Source of the DNA: Odontocerum albicorne
Taxonomy: Eukaryota > Arthropoda > Insecta > Trichoptera > Odontoceridae
Length of the DNA: 64,000 nucleotides
Direction: 5' to 3'
NCBI GenBank assembly: GCA_949825065.1
Contig: OX463856.1
Span: 15,484,948 to 15,548,947 of the forward strand
The notes under the pieces were generated by a model. It was not told the origin of the DNA and did no database searches. It saw only the letters and a list, made by a program, of their open reading frames with translations. Made by a program: the position numbers and the translations under genes. Below are positions 22,591-34,283 of this stretch, one piece after another; the stretch's first letter is position 1, and each line of letters starts with the position of its first letter.

Positions 22591-23129
22591 GAAACAAACA
22601 TTTTTTTCTTTGGTAACAAGTTTTCCTGCAAGTCCACCGGGAAGGTCTTAGCTTCCAAGACCAAAATCCTTTTTATGCAGATGCAAAAAACTTTTTGAAT
22701 GAAAGAATATATATTATGAATTGTTTATTAACGCTATGAATTGTTAATGAATATAACGCCGTTTTGGTAAGAAACTTCCAAATTAAACGTTTTGATTGTT
22801 CTTTGTCCTAGAAACTAAATAAAATAAAAACATAAAACATCAAGTTCTTTGGTTCCGTCTTTAAAAGGACAACAAAAAAAGCACTCAAGTAAATAACAAT
22901 GGTCAATACAATGCGTCAAACTATCACCTTTCATAAAAATATACAAGTTATACTTAAAAATGAACTCAGCAACGAAAATTTTGTCCTAACGCCATATATC
23001 CAAAAATAGGAGACTACTTTCCGTACAATATATTATTTGCTATCCACGTATAGCCACGATATACATGTCAACTTTTCGATGTGGCCGAGTCTATACTGAT
23101 TCATACAAGTTATTTATTAAACACTTCAT
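22591..23129. other. Unassigned sequence
   Basis: Nothing recognised. Confidence 0.4.
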
Positions 23130-23575
23130 TATATAACATTTCCATAAGGTCATATTTTCCTACCAACCAAACAAAAGTTAATAAAGGAAATTGCACGGTC
23201 AAAAACATATTCATATCAATATTTATTTGTGCAAAATTCATGACCAGTACAAATATTAAAAGTGAGATATAATCTATCAAAAGAAGAATGAAGGGGTGGT
23301 GGAAAGGAAAAGAAAATCGGAAATTAAACACGTTATTCACTTGAAATTTAAAGTTTTTTCAATCACCTTTTAAAACATACCAATGACGAATTGCTTTCAA
23401 AACCTCACTACACGGACAGTCAAGGATGACGTAAAATGGCGAACTAGGAAAGCAAATAAACACTATCTGATTGAGCGTAGCGCAAGTCTACCATATGTTA
23501 TGTTAGGAAATATGCTGAATATTTTCGGCGAAATAAGAAGAGGTGGTGGGATAGTTAAGGATGTTATGCACTAGT
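23130..23575. repeat. Dispersed repeat family X, copy 1
   Basis: Shares ccaaccaaacaaaagttaat, aaaggaaatt, atttatttgtgcaaaattca and aaaaatcggaaattaaacacg-like words with 58240-58450 in the same order (ccaaccagacaaaagtaaac, aaaggaagtt, ttcatttgtacgaaattcac). The 3' half (tgctgaatattttcggcg) resembles 49680-49745. The class is unknown. A 63-codon frame at 23383-23574 has no known motif. Confidence 0.5.
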
Positions 23576-23629
23576 GACATTATGGGAATTTTGTGTCTAT
23601 TTTTCACATTCAACCAGTTATTGTGGCTC

Positions 23630-23677
23630 AAAGGCGCACATCAACCACTCTAGATCGCATGGTTGATGTGCGCCTTT
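23630..23677. repeat. Perfect 18-bp hairpin
   Basis: AAAGGCGCACATCAACCA (23630-23647) is the exact complement of TGGTTGATGTGCGCCTTT (23660-23677), with a 12-base loop. The stem is GC-richer than the surrounding DNA, and a T-rich run follows the right arm. It could be a MITE relic, a termination-type structure or a small RNA precursor. Confidence 0.75.
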
Positions 23678-24479
23678 TATCATGCGATATTGTATAGCCA
23701 TCAGTAAACGTAGTTACCAGTTAAACTGAGAATTATCAATTAAAAATGCTTAAGAAACCATCCTTTGTTAGATCATTTGAGACGCTTTGATTGTTTTAGT
23801 GTGTCTTTTTTGCTTTAGTATCTTAATAATTGTGTCTTAACTTCTGTGAATTATTTCTAAAGTCTTAATTTTTAGTTTCTTTTATAAATATGAGAAAGAT
23901 TCTAAGATTTTTATTTTCCAAGTAGTTCAATTTCATACTAGGTCAAAGTATAAACATTTAAGTTACAAATTTTGCAAACAGGGTTAATTTTATTCCCACT
24001 TAACAGATTGGAGATTGTGCACTGGTTAGACTTCCCCACATATCTTAGGAATTCTAAAGAATAAAAGCGGGAAAAGACACTCTTGTTCTACTGCAATATT
24101 TATTCGGTCTTGTCCCCAATGCGGGGGTTAGTAGGGAGAGTCTCAAAGAAAAAAATTCCCCCAACTCTTGGGAAATGCTTTGCCACAATTGAAGAAATTC
24201 CCGAAAACGGGGAAAATTCTATTGATCGCGCCAATAAGGATGCAATTGATATGTCGCAAGCAAACAATCGAACATCGGAAACAAAAGAAATACACAAATT
24301 TGTGGTAAATTGTGCAACTGTTAGGGAAACCTGCCAAAATAATTCTATTTAATGTACCGCTATGCCATACCTTAAACTTCCAATACAATATGAATTGAAT
24401 TCAAGCAATATTTCGGAAAGAATTTATTTTCAACGGATTCATATCAACTTCGTACACTTTTCATATTCGATTGTTTATG
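23678..24479. other. Unassigned sequence
   Basis: An 89-codon plus-strand frame (24083-24352) has no recognised motif, and I do not call it a gene. Confidence 0.4.
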
Positions 24480-24895
24480 AAAACCAATATATAAGAATAT
24501 TTTTTCACTTCAGGCTTTAAAAAATGTTCATGGTTAGCTGGAAAAAACTTTAAAATCACAATACACAATGGTTGAACCGTAAACACAGAAAACGCAAAAC
24601 AATAGAATCATAGACGAATGGCGAAGGAACTTTTATTGATATCTAATAAATAAATTAACTACGAAAATCTTTTAAGAGAGCACGCTACAAAGCATTAATT
24701 ATGGGCATACGATAACGAGTTGGACTCGGCTCGGACTTCTCGGAAGATCGCATGTTTGAACTCCACGCTGTCATACGCCCTTCAAATGAAACATGACTTT
24801 TTTTTCATCTAGTATTGGATTAAAAATCTTCATATGTTTTTTTCACATTAGGCTTTTAAAAATGATTATTGTTGGTTGAGAAAAAATAAATAGTA
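24480..24895 (+). mobile_element. SINE-like fragments
   Basis: Two pieces carry the SINE-1 body words tttttcacttcaggctttaa/tttttcacattaggctttta and ggttagctgg/ggttggttgag (24500-24545 and 24838-24885). Between them, 24705-24785 has a tRNA-like stretch (ataacgagttggactcggc, atgtttgaactccacg) that could be the head of the second copy or of a different SINE. The fragments are decayed. Confidence 0.4.
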
Positions 24896-24989
24896 AAAAA
24901 TAATGATTATAACACGTATACATAAGAAACGTATGACATGTGATTTTGCCATATTTCCTGATTTCATTAATTCGGTGTACTTTGGATCT

Positions 24990-25470
24990 TTTTCTGGGCA
25001 TGTTTATACCTTTTGAGTACCAAAAGGTTATTAAAGATATCCTAAAATACAGTAAAAAGGATATATAACGCATTAACACACTCGTGGAAATCATTTTCTA
25101 TTTTAAAGCTCAAATACACACCGAAGGAATGGCTCCATTCTCAGGGCATTACTGAGTCTGCCAAAATGTTGTTGCACATTGAGAAATATTGAGGGGGATC
25201 TTATTTTTTTTGTCCATGGGTTGTTTGCTGTGTAAAAATGCAGAATTCTTAATATTTGTATATCATATAACAATTTGAGTGTGTTGATTGTTTGTAACAT
25301 CTTATTCTTGATGTGTTTTTTTTATTTTTTTGTTCCTTGAAATGTAAAAGTGTTAATCTCACCTCTATCTAGATGTCATTTACAGTGATGAGTGCATTTA
25401 GTTGACACATGTAATAAACTGGTTGATTTTAACAAGAATGCATAGTAAGTCAGTCAGTAGGTCAAGTCTG
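24990..25470 (-). repeat. Dispersed repeat family Y, copy 1
   Basis: Its reverse complement aligns with 35480-35930. Shared words include gacctactgactgactta / gacctgctgattgactaa, ttacaaacaat, tcaatgtgcaaca, gcagactcagtaatgccctg / gcagattcagcaatgccctg, ccttcggtgtgtatt / ccttcagtgtgtatt and aatgcgttata. Identity by eye is roughly 70%. No conserved frame was seen. The class is unknown. Confidence 0.65.
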
Positions 25471-26070
25471 ATGGAGTATTATTGAATTTTATGTGTTTCA
25501 ACACATATGTTATTATTGAATATTTCCTCGTTACTTAAAACCAATTAATTATATTAAATTGACGAGTTTTTAAGAATTATTTTCGATAAAACAAGCTGAT
25601 ATATATATATCTTGTTATTTGATGGGATGTTTTTTTATGAATAATGTTGTTTATGTGCCTGAACAGGATCCAAAGTGTGTGGGAAAAATGGTTTGAGTTT
25701 CAGCTAAAGGCAAAATTAAAGTCTAAAACTTCATTATGCTATTGATGCCAGGAATATATTTCAATACGTATTGATAAATATCCGTTGTTCCTAAGCTTTA
25801 TTTTTTTATTATAATGAAAAATAAGAGGAAACCAAATATAAGTATCTCTTAAAAAAATATATTCGTAAATTGAAATAAAATTCTTGGAAAAAATATATCT
25901 TAAAAACAAAATTTATAATAATATTTTCTTGCAAATTGAAGTTTTTTACAATAATTAAATGGTTCAAATTATCCTAAGGAAATTGGCTCATTACCTAAAA
26001 AGCTATTTTCAAGGAGAATTTTAAGGTACTCGATCTCCGTTAAATATTTATTTAAACACTTATTTTACAC
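25471..26070. other. Unassigned A+T-rich sequence
   Basis: Nothing recognised. Confidence 0.4.
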
Positions 26071-26078
26071 TACTAGAC

Positions 26079-27180
26079 CAGCGTTTCCCACATAGGGTTC
26101 CGTATGGTAAAATTAAAGAAAGGATAACGCGAAAAAAATATTGGAAAAGTTTAACACATTAAAATATACAAAATATTGTTGGTATGCTTATATCTAGCGG
26201 ACGAGTCATGCGTATTTCGTATTAACTGATATTAAAAAAATAACAATTTTATACTATGATTATCATTTAACCTTTTTACGGCGATGGCTCGAGTATCTTT
26301 CGTGTGTCCCACAGGCGGCGGTGTTTAAAGTCAATAAATTTATATTGTATCTACATAAAAATATGACTCACCATTATCCCGAATCTGATTACTGTGGAAC
26401 TGTGCGCCGATGCATTTTTTAGCTGACACTATACACACGTAATATTATCCAAATCAAAGTTATAAATAAAGTGCGACAATATAAGAAGCAATAATCGAAG
26501 AAAACAATAATTCATAAACAATGAAAAAGGCAATTAATTCAATACGCAATACGCGTACTTACAAAAAAAATATCGACGCAAAATACGTCATATTGATCGG
26601 GAGAAATCGTCATTAGAAACATGACCTTTAACACACCCGAACGTGTGGCGCTAATATTTAAAATGCTTTAAATTTCGACGGCCTCGAATCGGTCTGTTTA
26701 AATCCTTCTTATGGATCAAGTACTTGAAGTTTTGATGATTTTAAAAGAGATGTCACTAGAGGACACGTTTTGTCTTATATTCAGGTTAAAAATTTTAAAG
26801 AAGATTTAATTTTGACTGAGATATCGACACGCAAAGTTAGTGGCCACTTAAATGGCCGCTCGCCAGGACGGCACGTATTATGTATGGACCAGTTAAGTGG
26901 TCCCCCGCCGTGAAAGAGTTAATAAAGAGTAAAACCTAATTGTTTTTTGCATTTATGGAAGAGGACAAAACGTGTCGTTGCCTTCGCTCTGGAAAAAATG
27001 TAACTTTCAATTTAAGAGTATTTGTCATTGAACCATGAAAACTTTTCATTTTCGGCGTATTCGTTTTATTATTTGCTACGCTACAAATATTTTAGGGGTT
27101 CCGTTATACTGTACACAACATAAAAGGGTTCCGTGACTACATTTATTTTTTAATGTTGTTTGAGGACAGAGATATGTAAT
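26079..27180 (+). mobile_element. hAT-like 5' end, 3' end not found
   Basis: CAGCGTTTCCCA at 26079 is a typical hAT terminal sequence, followed by catagggttccgtatgg. The related words ggggttccgttat and agggttccgtgac recur at 27093 and 27125. No matching TGGGAAACGCTG end and no 8-bp duplication were found, so the element is truncated or interrupted. A piggyBac-like MITE lies inside the span. Confidence 0.4.
26271..26918. mobile_element. piggyBac-like MITE (648 bp)
   Basis: Flanked on both sides by TTAA (26267-26270 and 26919-26922), the piggyBac target. The ends are CCTTTTTACGGCG on the left and CGCCGTGAAAGAG on the right, which pair as inverted repeats with about 3 mismatches in 14. Subterminal CpG-rich words (cggcggtg, cgccagg) occur at both ends. 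No transposase is present; a short ATG frame near 26712 has no motif. Confidence 0.7.
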
Positions 27181-27315
27181 ATTTTAGTGTAGTATATTCT
27201 ATAAAATTTAAAAAAATACATTTAGTGTTAAAATATATAACCTTATAATAATTAAAACAACCATTCACGAATACAAACTTATTATTATTCATATAAACAT
27301 ATTTTATATCATTTT

Positions 27316-27478
27316 CCGGCCGTGGTCTAATTGTAAGCGTTATAACTTAATCAAGCGGATGCCCCAGATTCGATTCCTGGCGGATTCAATTCCGGATTAG
27401 TTTTACTCCGACTATTTTGAATCTCAATTTAAGTTTTGCTGTAACTTATTACTACACTTTATTATTTTTTATATCATT
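27316..27478 (+). mobile_element. SINE-2 copy (tRNA-derived)
   Basis: The head ccgtggtctaattgtaagcg and the B-box-like agattcgattcctggcgg are followed by attcaattccggattagttt and tattttgaatctc. Two other copies (50664-50790 minus, 56391-56575 plus) share the head, the attccTGGCGGATT block and the spacing. It differs from SINE-1 in body and tail. Confidence 0.65.
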
Positions 27479-27904
27479 ATGAAGAAAAAATGCAGTTTAT
27501 AAAAATCTGCGTAATGAAAGAGTGCGCCAAATTACACCTGCAGATCGTCTCGGAACATATATTTATTTGCTATTCGAACGACTTTTACGTGTGAAAAATG
27601 TGTGTTTGCTGATATACAACAGTTTGCATAGTATAAACAAATACATGAACATGTGTGTTTCATCCACAATGGCTTACAATCATATTCATCACAAGAAGTA
27701 GCCAATCGTTTAACTATTTCCACAATAAAATACTGCAATAAAACAACAATATCGCCCTGACATATCACCTGACAGTTGAATGTCAAAACTATAAAATCTT
27801 CATTTGCGACTCCTATTTATTAAACACTGCATGAGGAGGACCTGGATAAAAATAAATAATTTCAACATTAACATTCAATTATAACAGCGCACGCTTCATT
27901 TTAT
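27479..27904. other. Unassigned sequence
   Basis: An 84-codon minus-strand frame (27532-27786) has no recognised motif. Confidence 0.4.
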
Positions 27905-28270
27905 TGACATACACACCATCACGCCGTTTCCCTATCTGGTTAAACAGAGAGGATGGAGTACCAAACTTTCTTATCTCGACACACATCCTTAACCTTTTCC
28001 AAATCCATATAAATTCTACAACTTCTTCGACTTTCTACGTTTCTTTCTCATTCAATAAATCCTTCCTTACTTTTCTTGGTTGTCCTCTCACACGCCTTTC
28101 ACTCACATTTGTTTTTTTGTTATATTTGCTTTGTTAATATTTCTTCATTCATTCGTCCTATGTGCCCAAACCATCTCAGAGTACTCTTCTTCATCTTCCT
28201 CAACAAATCAGTCGTTATTTCACATTTATTGCTTATTATTCCATTCCATATTCTGCCATACGTTGTCAGG
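27905..28270 (-). pseudogene. LINE-A 3' end
   Basis: On the minus strand one frame reads NGIISNKCEITTDLLRKMKK and STLRWFGHIGRMNEE, the LINE-A (W-FGH--RM-E-RL-KQIY) block. Its 3' tip on the plus strand is caccatcacgccgtttccct. Part of it (from 28126) lies inside the tandem duplication. Confidence 0.75.
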
Positions 28271-28504
28271 CTATGTATTTTTAACAGTGGGCGCATTTAA
28301 ATTTGGATATACAACAGTTAAAAAAATTGTGATGTCTCTTATTATTCGAGATAAGAATTTTCTTAATTCCTTCCGTGGTTGCAGTCCTAAGACTGGTTTG
28401 CAGCAATTTGAACTCTTCTCCTCCATTCCCCCCTGTCCTGTGCGGCTCTTTTTAAGTCTGTGTATGTTGAGCAGCGCACGTCCACCAACAGGTCCTCCAG
28501 GTAC
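28126..28504. repeat. 379-bp segment, first copy of an exact tandem duplication
   Basis: Bases 28126-28504 and 28507-28885 are identical by eye over 379 bases and are separated by two bases (gg). The period is 381, a multiple of three, which is why an open frame runs through both. The segment contains the RT-proximal part of a LINE-A tail and a scrap of a second LINE. Zero divergence means a very recent event or an assembly artefact. Confidence 0.9.
28330..28504 (-). pseudogene. Second LINE C-terminal scrap (LINE-D)
   Basis: On the minus strand it reads LEDLLVDVRCSTYTDLKRAA followed by QDRGEWRRRVQIAANQS and a stop. This is an RT-associated C-terminus of a different LINE family (usual form RRAAQDR--WR). 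It is repeated exactly at 28711-28885 by the duplication. Confidence 0.6.
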
Positions 28505-28506
28505 GG

Positions 28507-28885
28507 TTGCTTTGTTAATATTTCTTCATTCATTCGTCCTATGTGCCCAAACCATCTCAGAGTACTCTTCTTCATCTTCCTCAACAAATCAGTCGTTATT
28601 TCACATTTATTGCTTATTATTCCATTCCATATTCTGCCATACGTTGTCAGGCTATGTATTTTTAACAGTGGGCGCATTTAAATTTGGATATACAACAGTT
28701 AAAAAAATTGTGATGTCTCTTATTATTCGAGATAAGAATTTTCTTAATTCCTTCCGTGGTTGCAGTCCTAAGACTGGTTTGCAGCAATTTGAACTCTTCT
28801 CCTCCATTCCCCCCTGTCCTGTGCGGCTCTTTTTAAGTCTGTGTATGTTGAGCAGCGCACGTCCACCAACAGGTCCTCCAGGTAC
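28507..28885. repeat. Second copy of the exact 379-bp tandem duplication
   Basis: Identical to 28126-28504. It ends ccaggtac, after which the sequence runs into tctcggcgtgggcg, which reads as a continuation of the LINE on the minus strand (GRP-like), so this copy holds the original right junction. Confidence 0.9.
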
Positions 28886-29524
28886 TCTCGGCGTGGGCGT
28901 CCCCTAGAGTTTTCTTAATTATTCTTGACAATAATGCTCTATTTGACTGACATCTGTTTTAAGAACAAATATTTATTTTTCAATTTTATTTAAAACAATC
29001 ATTTTGTGATAAATACGTAAGGGTGCAATCGTATAAAAACAAGTGACGGATGAAATCTTAAATACTGGCATGAAAGGGAAAGTTTTTTCAATCAGTTTCT
29101 GTTCCATAATAATTTAACGATTATATTCCACACGAAGGTTTGAGGTTCAATTTTCAGCAACGCAAGCAAATAATAAAGCCTTTATATTCTGCTTTTAACA
29201 GCTTCATGGTGGCTAGAAGAAATAACAAAAGCTTCGTCTCGTTGTATACCGTGTTAGTGTAATACAAAAGTGTCGATATCCAATCTCCCCTAACATAGAG
29301 GAAGCCCGCGCGAATCGGTACAATCAACTCGACTGCAATAAATACGTCTGTCAAAATAATAAGGACGTATCGAGTCTTTACGGCAGGGCTTCTCAACCTT
29401 CCATTGATTTGAGATAAACAACAAAATTATATTTAATTAATTTTGTTTTAAATTTAAGAAATAATTAATGTTCTATAAAATCAGTAAGTCAAAGAATGTC
29501 TTATAATGTAAATGTTTTATTGAG
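28886..29524. other. Unassigned sequence
   Basis: At 29384 the sequence CAGGGCTTCTCAACC looks like a hAT end, but no partner end was found. Nothing else recognised. Confidence 0.4.
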
Positions 29525-29592
29525 AAACGACCTCCATGGCTCAGATGGTAAGATACTTGACTTTCAACAAGCTTTGCATTATTCAGTAACGC
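29525..29592 (+). mobile_element. SINE-1 head fragment
   Basis: acgacctccatggctcagat, ggtaagatacttgactttca matches the SINE-1 A-box region closely. The B box and body are missing. Confidence 0.6.
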
Positions 29593-30560
29593 ATTAGATG
29601 TGTACAAGTTTCGTTGTCCCTCTATGTCTAAAGAAGTATTTCGATCGAACGACGAACCGCGAGTCTGAGACCTACTCCAGTAGTTTTAAGCCTTATTATA
29701 AGAGGAATGAGGACAACTTTGAATTTGCCCTAATTCATTGGCCAATCACGCTCCAAATCCAATATATTCAAATCCAACTAATTCCAATATGTTGAAGGTT
29801 GTCATGGGAATAAAACAATCAATTGAGAACATAATTAACGAACAGTAAATAATTATTTATCAGGGCCGTGCGTTATAAATATAATTCAGAAAGCAATCTC
29901 AAGAGAGAACAGAGATAAAGTAAGATAAGCTGGTAGGAGTATATGGTATACAAGTACAATTCGACATCAATAGCAGTGAGGAACCGATAAAATAGTGAAA
30001 CTGAAGATTAATAGAATATATTTAACAAGATATGATATAAACAAATGTTAGTGATAAAACTAATTGGTATAGAGTTATAACACTCGAGATTTCTATTCAT
30101 TTTTTTTTTATTTATTTGATAAAGTTTTATAAACAAATAGATTATAAAACATTAAAAAAATTTAAAGCTCAAATTTAAAGTAAAGAATGATGTGAATATC
30201 ACTATAATCTATAAAATATTATTTTAAGTACCTTTTTTAAATGAGCCATTGAGGTTGCAGCAGCAAGTGGTTAGTTCTGAGTCGGAACGGACAATAAAGA
30301 TGACGTGAAGAAACAAAAGCAATGAACTGGAAATTCCTAGAGGCAGAAATTTCTAAGGATATTATACAATAGCTACAATATATGCATATGTCGATTATTT
30401 CATATATTTAATCCATTTATTGCAGTTTTTTATGTAATAATATGATATGATCATATGATTTTTGAACTTGAATACAAACATACGATGTATGTTGTTTGCT
30501 CCTCTCTTCATTAACATCCAACTTACAAAAGATGTTTTATTACATAAAAGAACTTTCTTG
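29593..30560. other. Unassigned A+T-rich sequence
   Basis: Nothing recognised. Confidence 0.4.
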
Positions 30561-30730
30561 ACCTTGTTGACAAAATGTATGTCTGTTGAGTTTAATCCCC
30601 GTTGGAATCCAGTTTTTTTTTAAAGGAATCCAGTCTGGTTTTCCCTTAAGTTTCTGGTTATTTGGGAGAGATTTCTACATAGCGATAAGCTCGCCAGGTT
30701 GTACTTTATTCAACAAAGGTATAATATTAT
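30561..30730 (+). mobile_element. SINE-1 copy, head partly lost
   Basis: tgtatgtctgttgagtttaa, tccccgttggaatccag, a body tctggttttcccttaag and tctggttatttgggagag, and a tail gctcgccaggttgtac. The word ggaatccagt is present twice, with a T-rich run between. Confidence 0.75.
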
Positions 30731-33019
30731 ATTGAAAACTATGTGCTTGGTTACTTTTAAGCGACTTGTTCTCTAAAACACATATTTTGGATATCTAAAA
30801 ACAGTTACCACAGAGAGTCAAGCCAGAATTTGCAGTACAAACCGCGTCTAAGGTCCATAAGAGATTATTAAATCGAGGTCAGAGCAGACACAATGAAAAT
30901 CAAAAGCATGATGCAAAGCCCAGATATAAAGAGGTGCATTAAAGAGGTGAGTTGTGTTAGGCGAGGAAGGTAAATAAGTAGACATGAAAAGGTTCAAGTC
31001 TCGATTTACCGAAAAAAAAATTGGTCGCAATATAATTAGAGAGTTTATCTGATATAAGAGTTTTTCTTGTACGTGTGCGAGTGTTGTAGCCTTTTCACGT
31101 GTGGTAGTATTTCCAATACGTTTGTAGTATCGGAATTTGCGGTAAGTTCGGCTGGTCATCGCATATAGTCAAGTGGTCATAAACCCGAAACTTTTATTAC
31201 TGGTACCGAAGATAATATTGTTTCGTCGCCACGCTCTTATGGTACGTATTTCCGAAATAGCAGTTTGGATGTGGGTATCAAATGAAGGAAGAATAAAAAT
31301 ATTTGAAGTATTAGGATATACTCGTAATATCTTTAAATAGTGGAATATAAAAGTAAATTTTATTTATTTGTTTTAAATCATGGTAAGTTGGATAATAATC
31401 AACAAAAGTATAAGATTCAATATATCGTAATAAGAACTTTTATATATATTTTCAAGATTCCGTGCTTACACAGACTAACTAAACATTGTTTATTGAAAAC
31501 AAGAAACTGACTAGAATTTTAAAGGATTTCGTTAGTCAGTAAAAAGTTCTTCGAAAAAAGATCTGTAGTTCTTGAACCATACTTTAAGAATAACAAGTTC
31601 AAGAAATAGACTCACAAACTGTGGAGCGGAGAATTAATTATTGATTTATTTTCAAATATTAAATACAAAAACCCTCAAAGAGAATGCGCTTATAAATTAA
31701 ACAATAATATTATAAACCGTTACAAGGAAAGTTTATAAGCTGTTGTACATAATTATTATTTATTTTTTAAATATTAAAGAAACGATACAGTTTTTGAAGC
31801 AAGTGTTCTATAATACATTCGAGACAACTTCTTTCTGGTAAGTCGAATCAGATTGTTGTCACGTGGCAAAAGTCCACCAAGTTTAACAGTATTCAAAGAA
31901 GTGTTAAACAATACGTATATAATACTGCAATGGTTTAAGAAAAATCTAATTGTTTGAAATATACCATCCCTAATCATGTTTAGCAGAATTTAAAAAAGAT
32001 CACATTATTCTGAGTATCCTTTCATCATACTCACTACTCAAAATATCGTATCTTATTTTCCTTTGTTTTCTTTACCTACTCTTGGATAATTTTATTTACA
32101 TACTCTTTGACAATTTTCTCTACTTACTCTTGGATAATTTCTTTTGTTTTGACCTACCATTGTTATTAAGAGATTTTTTTTTACTTTTTGAATTAAACGA
32201 CACCGAAAACAAGCTCAATTCGCGGTGGCGTAAATTATTGTCAGTTACATTAAATAAAAGTCGGCGAATCAACAAAGTGTTTGCTATTTTATGTGAAGAT
32301 CTCTTCTAATCAAGTTATATCCAAGTATACCCATTTCAAAGAATGTGGGATACATTAATGGGTAAAATCCTAACTCTTTACAATAAAGTTGTTGCAGAAA
32401 TATTTTTGAACCCTTTCAACTATAGAGTCTGGGACACAAGAGGAGTCACATTTCTCTACTTTATTTCAGAGGAAAAATATTCCACGTTATTGAGCCAGCC
32501 AGCCTCTAGATTGATCGAGAGAACTTGGATTGTTTGTTCAAACTACTTGAAATAGTCACTCTGCAGCCCAGACGATTTCAATGCAACACATTTCTCAGAG
32601 GATCCATATTTTCGTTGTAAAATGTATCAACTATTAAAACAGCTTTATGTATACAAATAAGCTAGTACGTAGGAAAAAAAATGCTGTTTAACAATAAGTC
32701 TGCTAGATGTACGAGTATCTAGTGTGGCGCAAAAATAACTGTTCCAAAAAAAAAATGTTTTAATTAAATGATTTTTTTAAACATTTTTACCATAAGGTGT
32801 GGAAAATAAATCAGTCTAATGATTATCTGTTTCCTGCTCACAAGAAAGTACTCTGTTCAGGGCATCTTTCATGACTTTATCTAATGTCACGTAATAAAAA
32901 AAAAATTTAAAAATGTTTCGGGGCTTATCGCTGCCCTTTATTAACGAATTTTAGTTTTCCTCAGTTGAATTGTTCGTGGCTTGTTTTACATACATTTTTT
33001 CTTATTTGTTTTATATACA
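30731..33019. other. Unassigned A+T-rich sequence
   Basis: No recognised element. A 103-codon minus-strand frame (30848-31159) has no known motif. Near 32070-32150 the phrase tactcttggataattt is repeated with a degenerate copy between. Confidence 0.4.
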
Positions 33020-33800
33020 AATTTTGTCATAGGAAGTACGAGTATGCTGTTGTCGTCAAATCAAATGATCGCGGGGGTCATATTATATCGCCGTTTTCGG
33101 AGATAATTTTATGTGGAAAATGTTCCCTTAAGAGTTGCATTGTGGCCCTGGGAGTATGTGAGGTAGCTCCATTATGTCAAAACTAAATAAATTGGTTCTC
33201 TTTTTGTAGTTGCGATACCATTTTTATAATCATTGCCCTGTATTGATACAACTGACAATCATAACAGCACATTGATATTTTTTGAAAAAAATATAGGTTA
33301 ATTATCCATCAGCTTCAATGTTACACCAAACCGTCACACGAATAAGACATGTCTTGGATTTCAATACACCAAAATCGTTAATTTTGCTTATAGACGCAAC
33401 CATTTAAATGACAATGTGACTCGTCCCTAATGATTAATTTACAATAAAGTTCATCATCATTTTTTGCTATGTTTAACAGTGCGTAGGAGTATTCCAGACA
33501 TAATGGTTTGTCTTCGGGATGATATAGCGTGCGACTAAAGAGTTTTAATTGAGTAACGCGTCTTTTGGGCGATTTCTCTAGTTGTTCTTTAACACTCGCC
33601 GCTGCACGCACAACATTGATGTTAGATCGACTTATCCGTAGTAAATGTATACATTTTGCATCTGTCACAGAATTTTGTTACTCAAAATTTAAAAAAAAAG
33701 TTATAGGTGAAGTCAGAACTTTTGCTACGTTGAAAATTCGTCTGTATTCTCTTGGAGTTCGAATAGTTGATTTGTTGTTTTGAAGGTGAATGGTGACAAT
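33020..33800 (-). pseudogene. Tc1/mariner-superfamily transposase relic
   Basis: On the minus strand, in order: STIRTPREYRRI, EKSPKRRVTQLKLFSRTLYH, EDKPLCLEYSYALLNIAKND, then DESHCHLNGCVYKQN (first catalytic Asp), then VTVWCNIEADG, then NGATSHTPRATMQLLREHF (a GATSHT box close to the second catalytic region), then PPRSFDLT and AYSYFL followed by a stop. These are the blocks of a Tc1/mariner-like transposase (SDEAHF-LNG-V-KQN ... WPPRS-DLTP-DYFLWG). The tryptophan before PPRS is a stop and several frames are shifted. A TACTCG insertion splits the YFL block. Confidence 0.7.
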
Positions 33801-34283
33801 TTTGCTCCTTGTGTGTCTGGTTTATTCAGGGTACAATCTTCATCAATACTTATCCACAACTTTTCACGAAGATTAAGTTCCGGTATTATGTTTGTTGGGT
33901 CATAGATGAGTTCTCCTTTGTAAAACTAAATTCCTGGTGGAACTTAAAAAATGGTCGCTATTTGTTATTTACCATAAAGCCTTAAATTATTTGTCTGTCA
34001 AGGTAGATTAAATTGGCATACGTACACAACATATGTATTATAAAATCAAATAAAACCAAGGAGCGAAATACCAATTTTCGTACCTATAACGATGTAAGAA
34101 AAAAATAAGAATTTTTATAATGTCATTTCACTTCAAATTCTACCAGTCCACTGGTATTGGCTACGCCGCGTCTGTGAATTGTTTATCTAGATTATTGAGG
34201 TCATAATGGTATTAAATAACTAGATTTATCAACGATACCAGAATTGTAGCATTGAGTGAAGAGGAGTATATATAAATATGCCA
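33801..34283. other. Unassigned sequence
   Basis: May include the N-terminal part of the transposase relic. Nothing firm. Confidence 0.4.

Noticed and set aside
27316..27478. tRNA gene
   Set aside because: Internal promoter boxes are present but two further copies share a non-tRNA tail, so it is SINE-2.
28080..28907. 275-codon open frame on the plus strand
   Set aside because: It runs antisense through LINE-A and LINE-D tails and is long only because the exact 379-bp duplication has a period divisible by three.
29384..29398. hAT element starting CAGGGCTTCTCAACC
   Set aside because: No partner inverted end or 8-bp duplication within reach; a SINE-1 head starts at 29525 and may have removed it.
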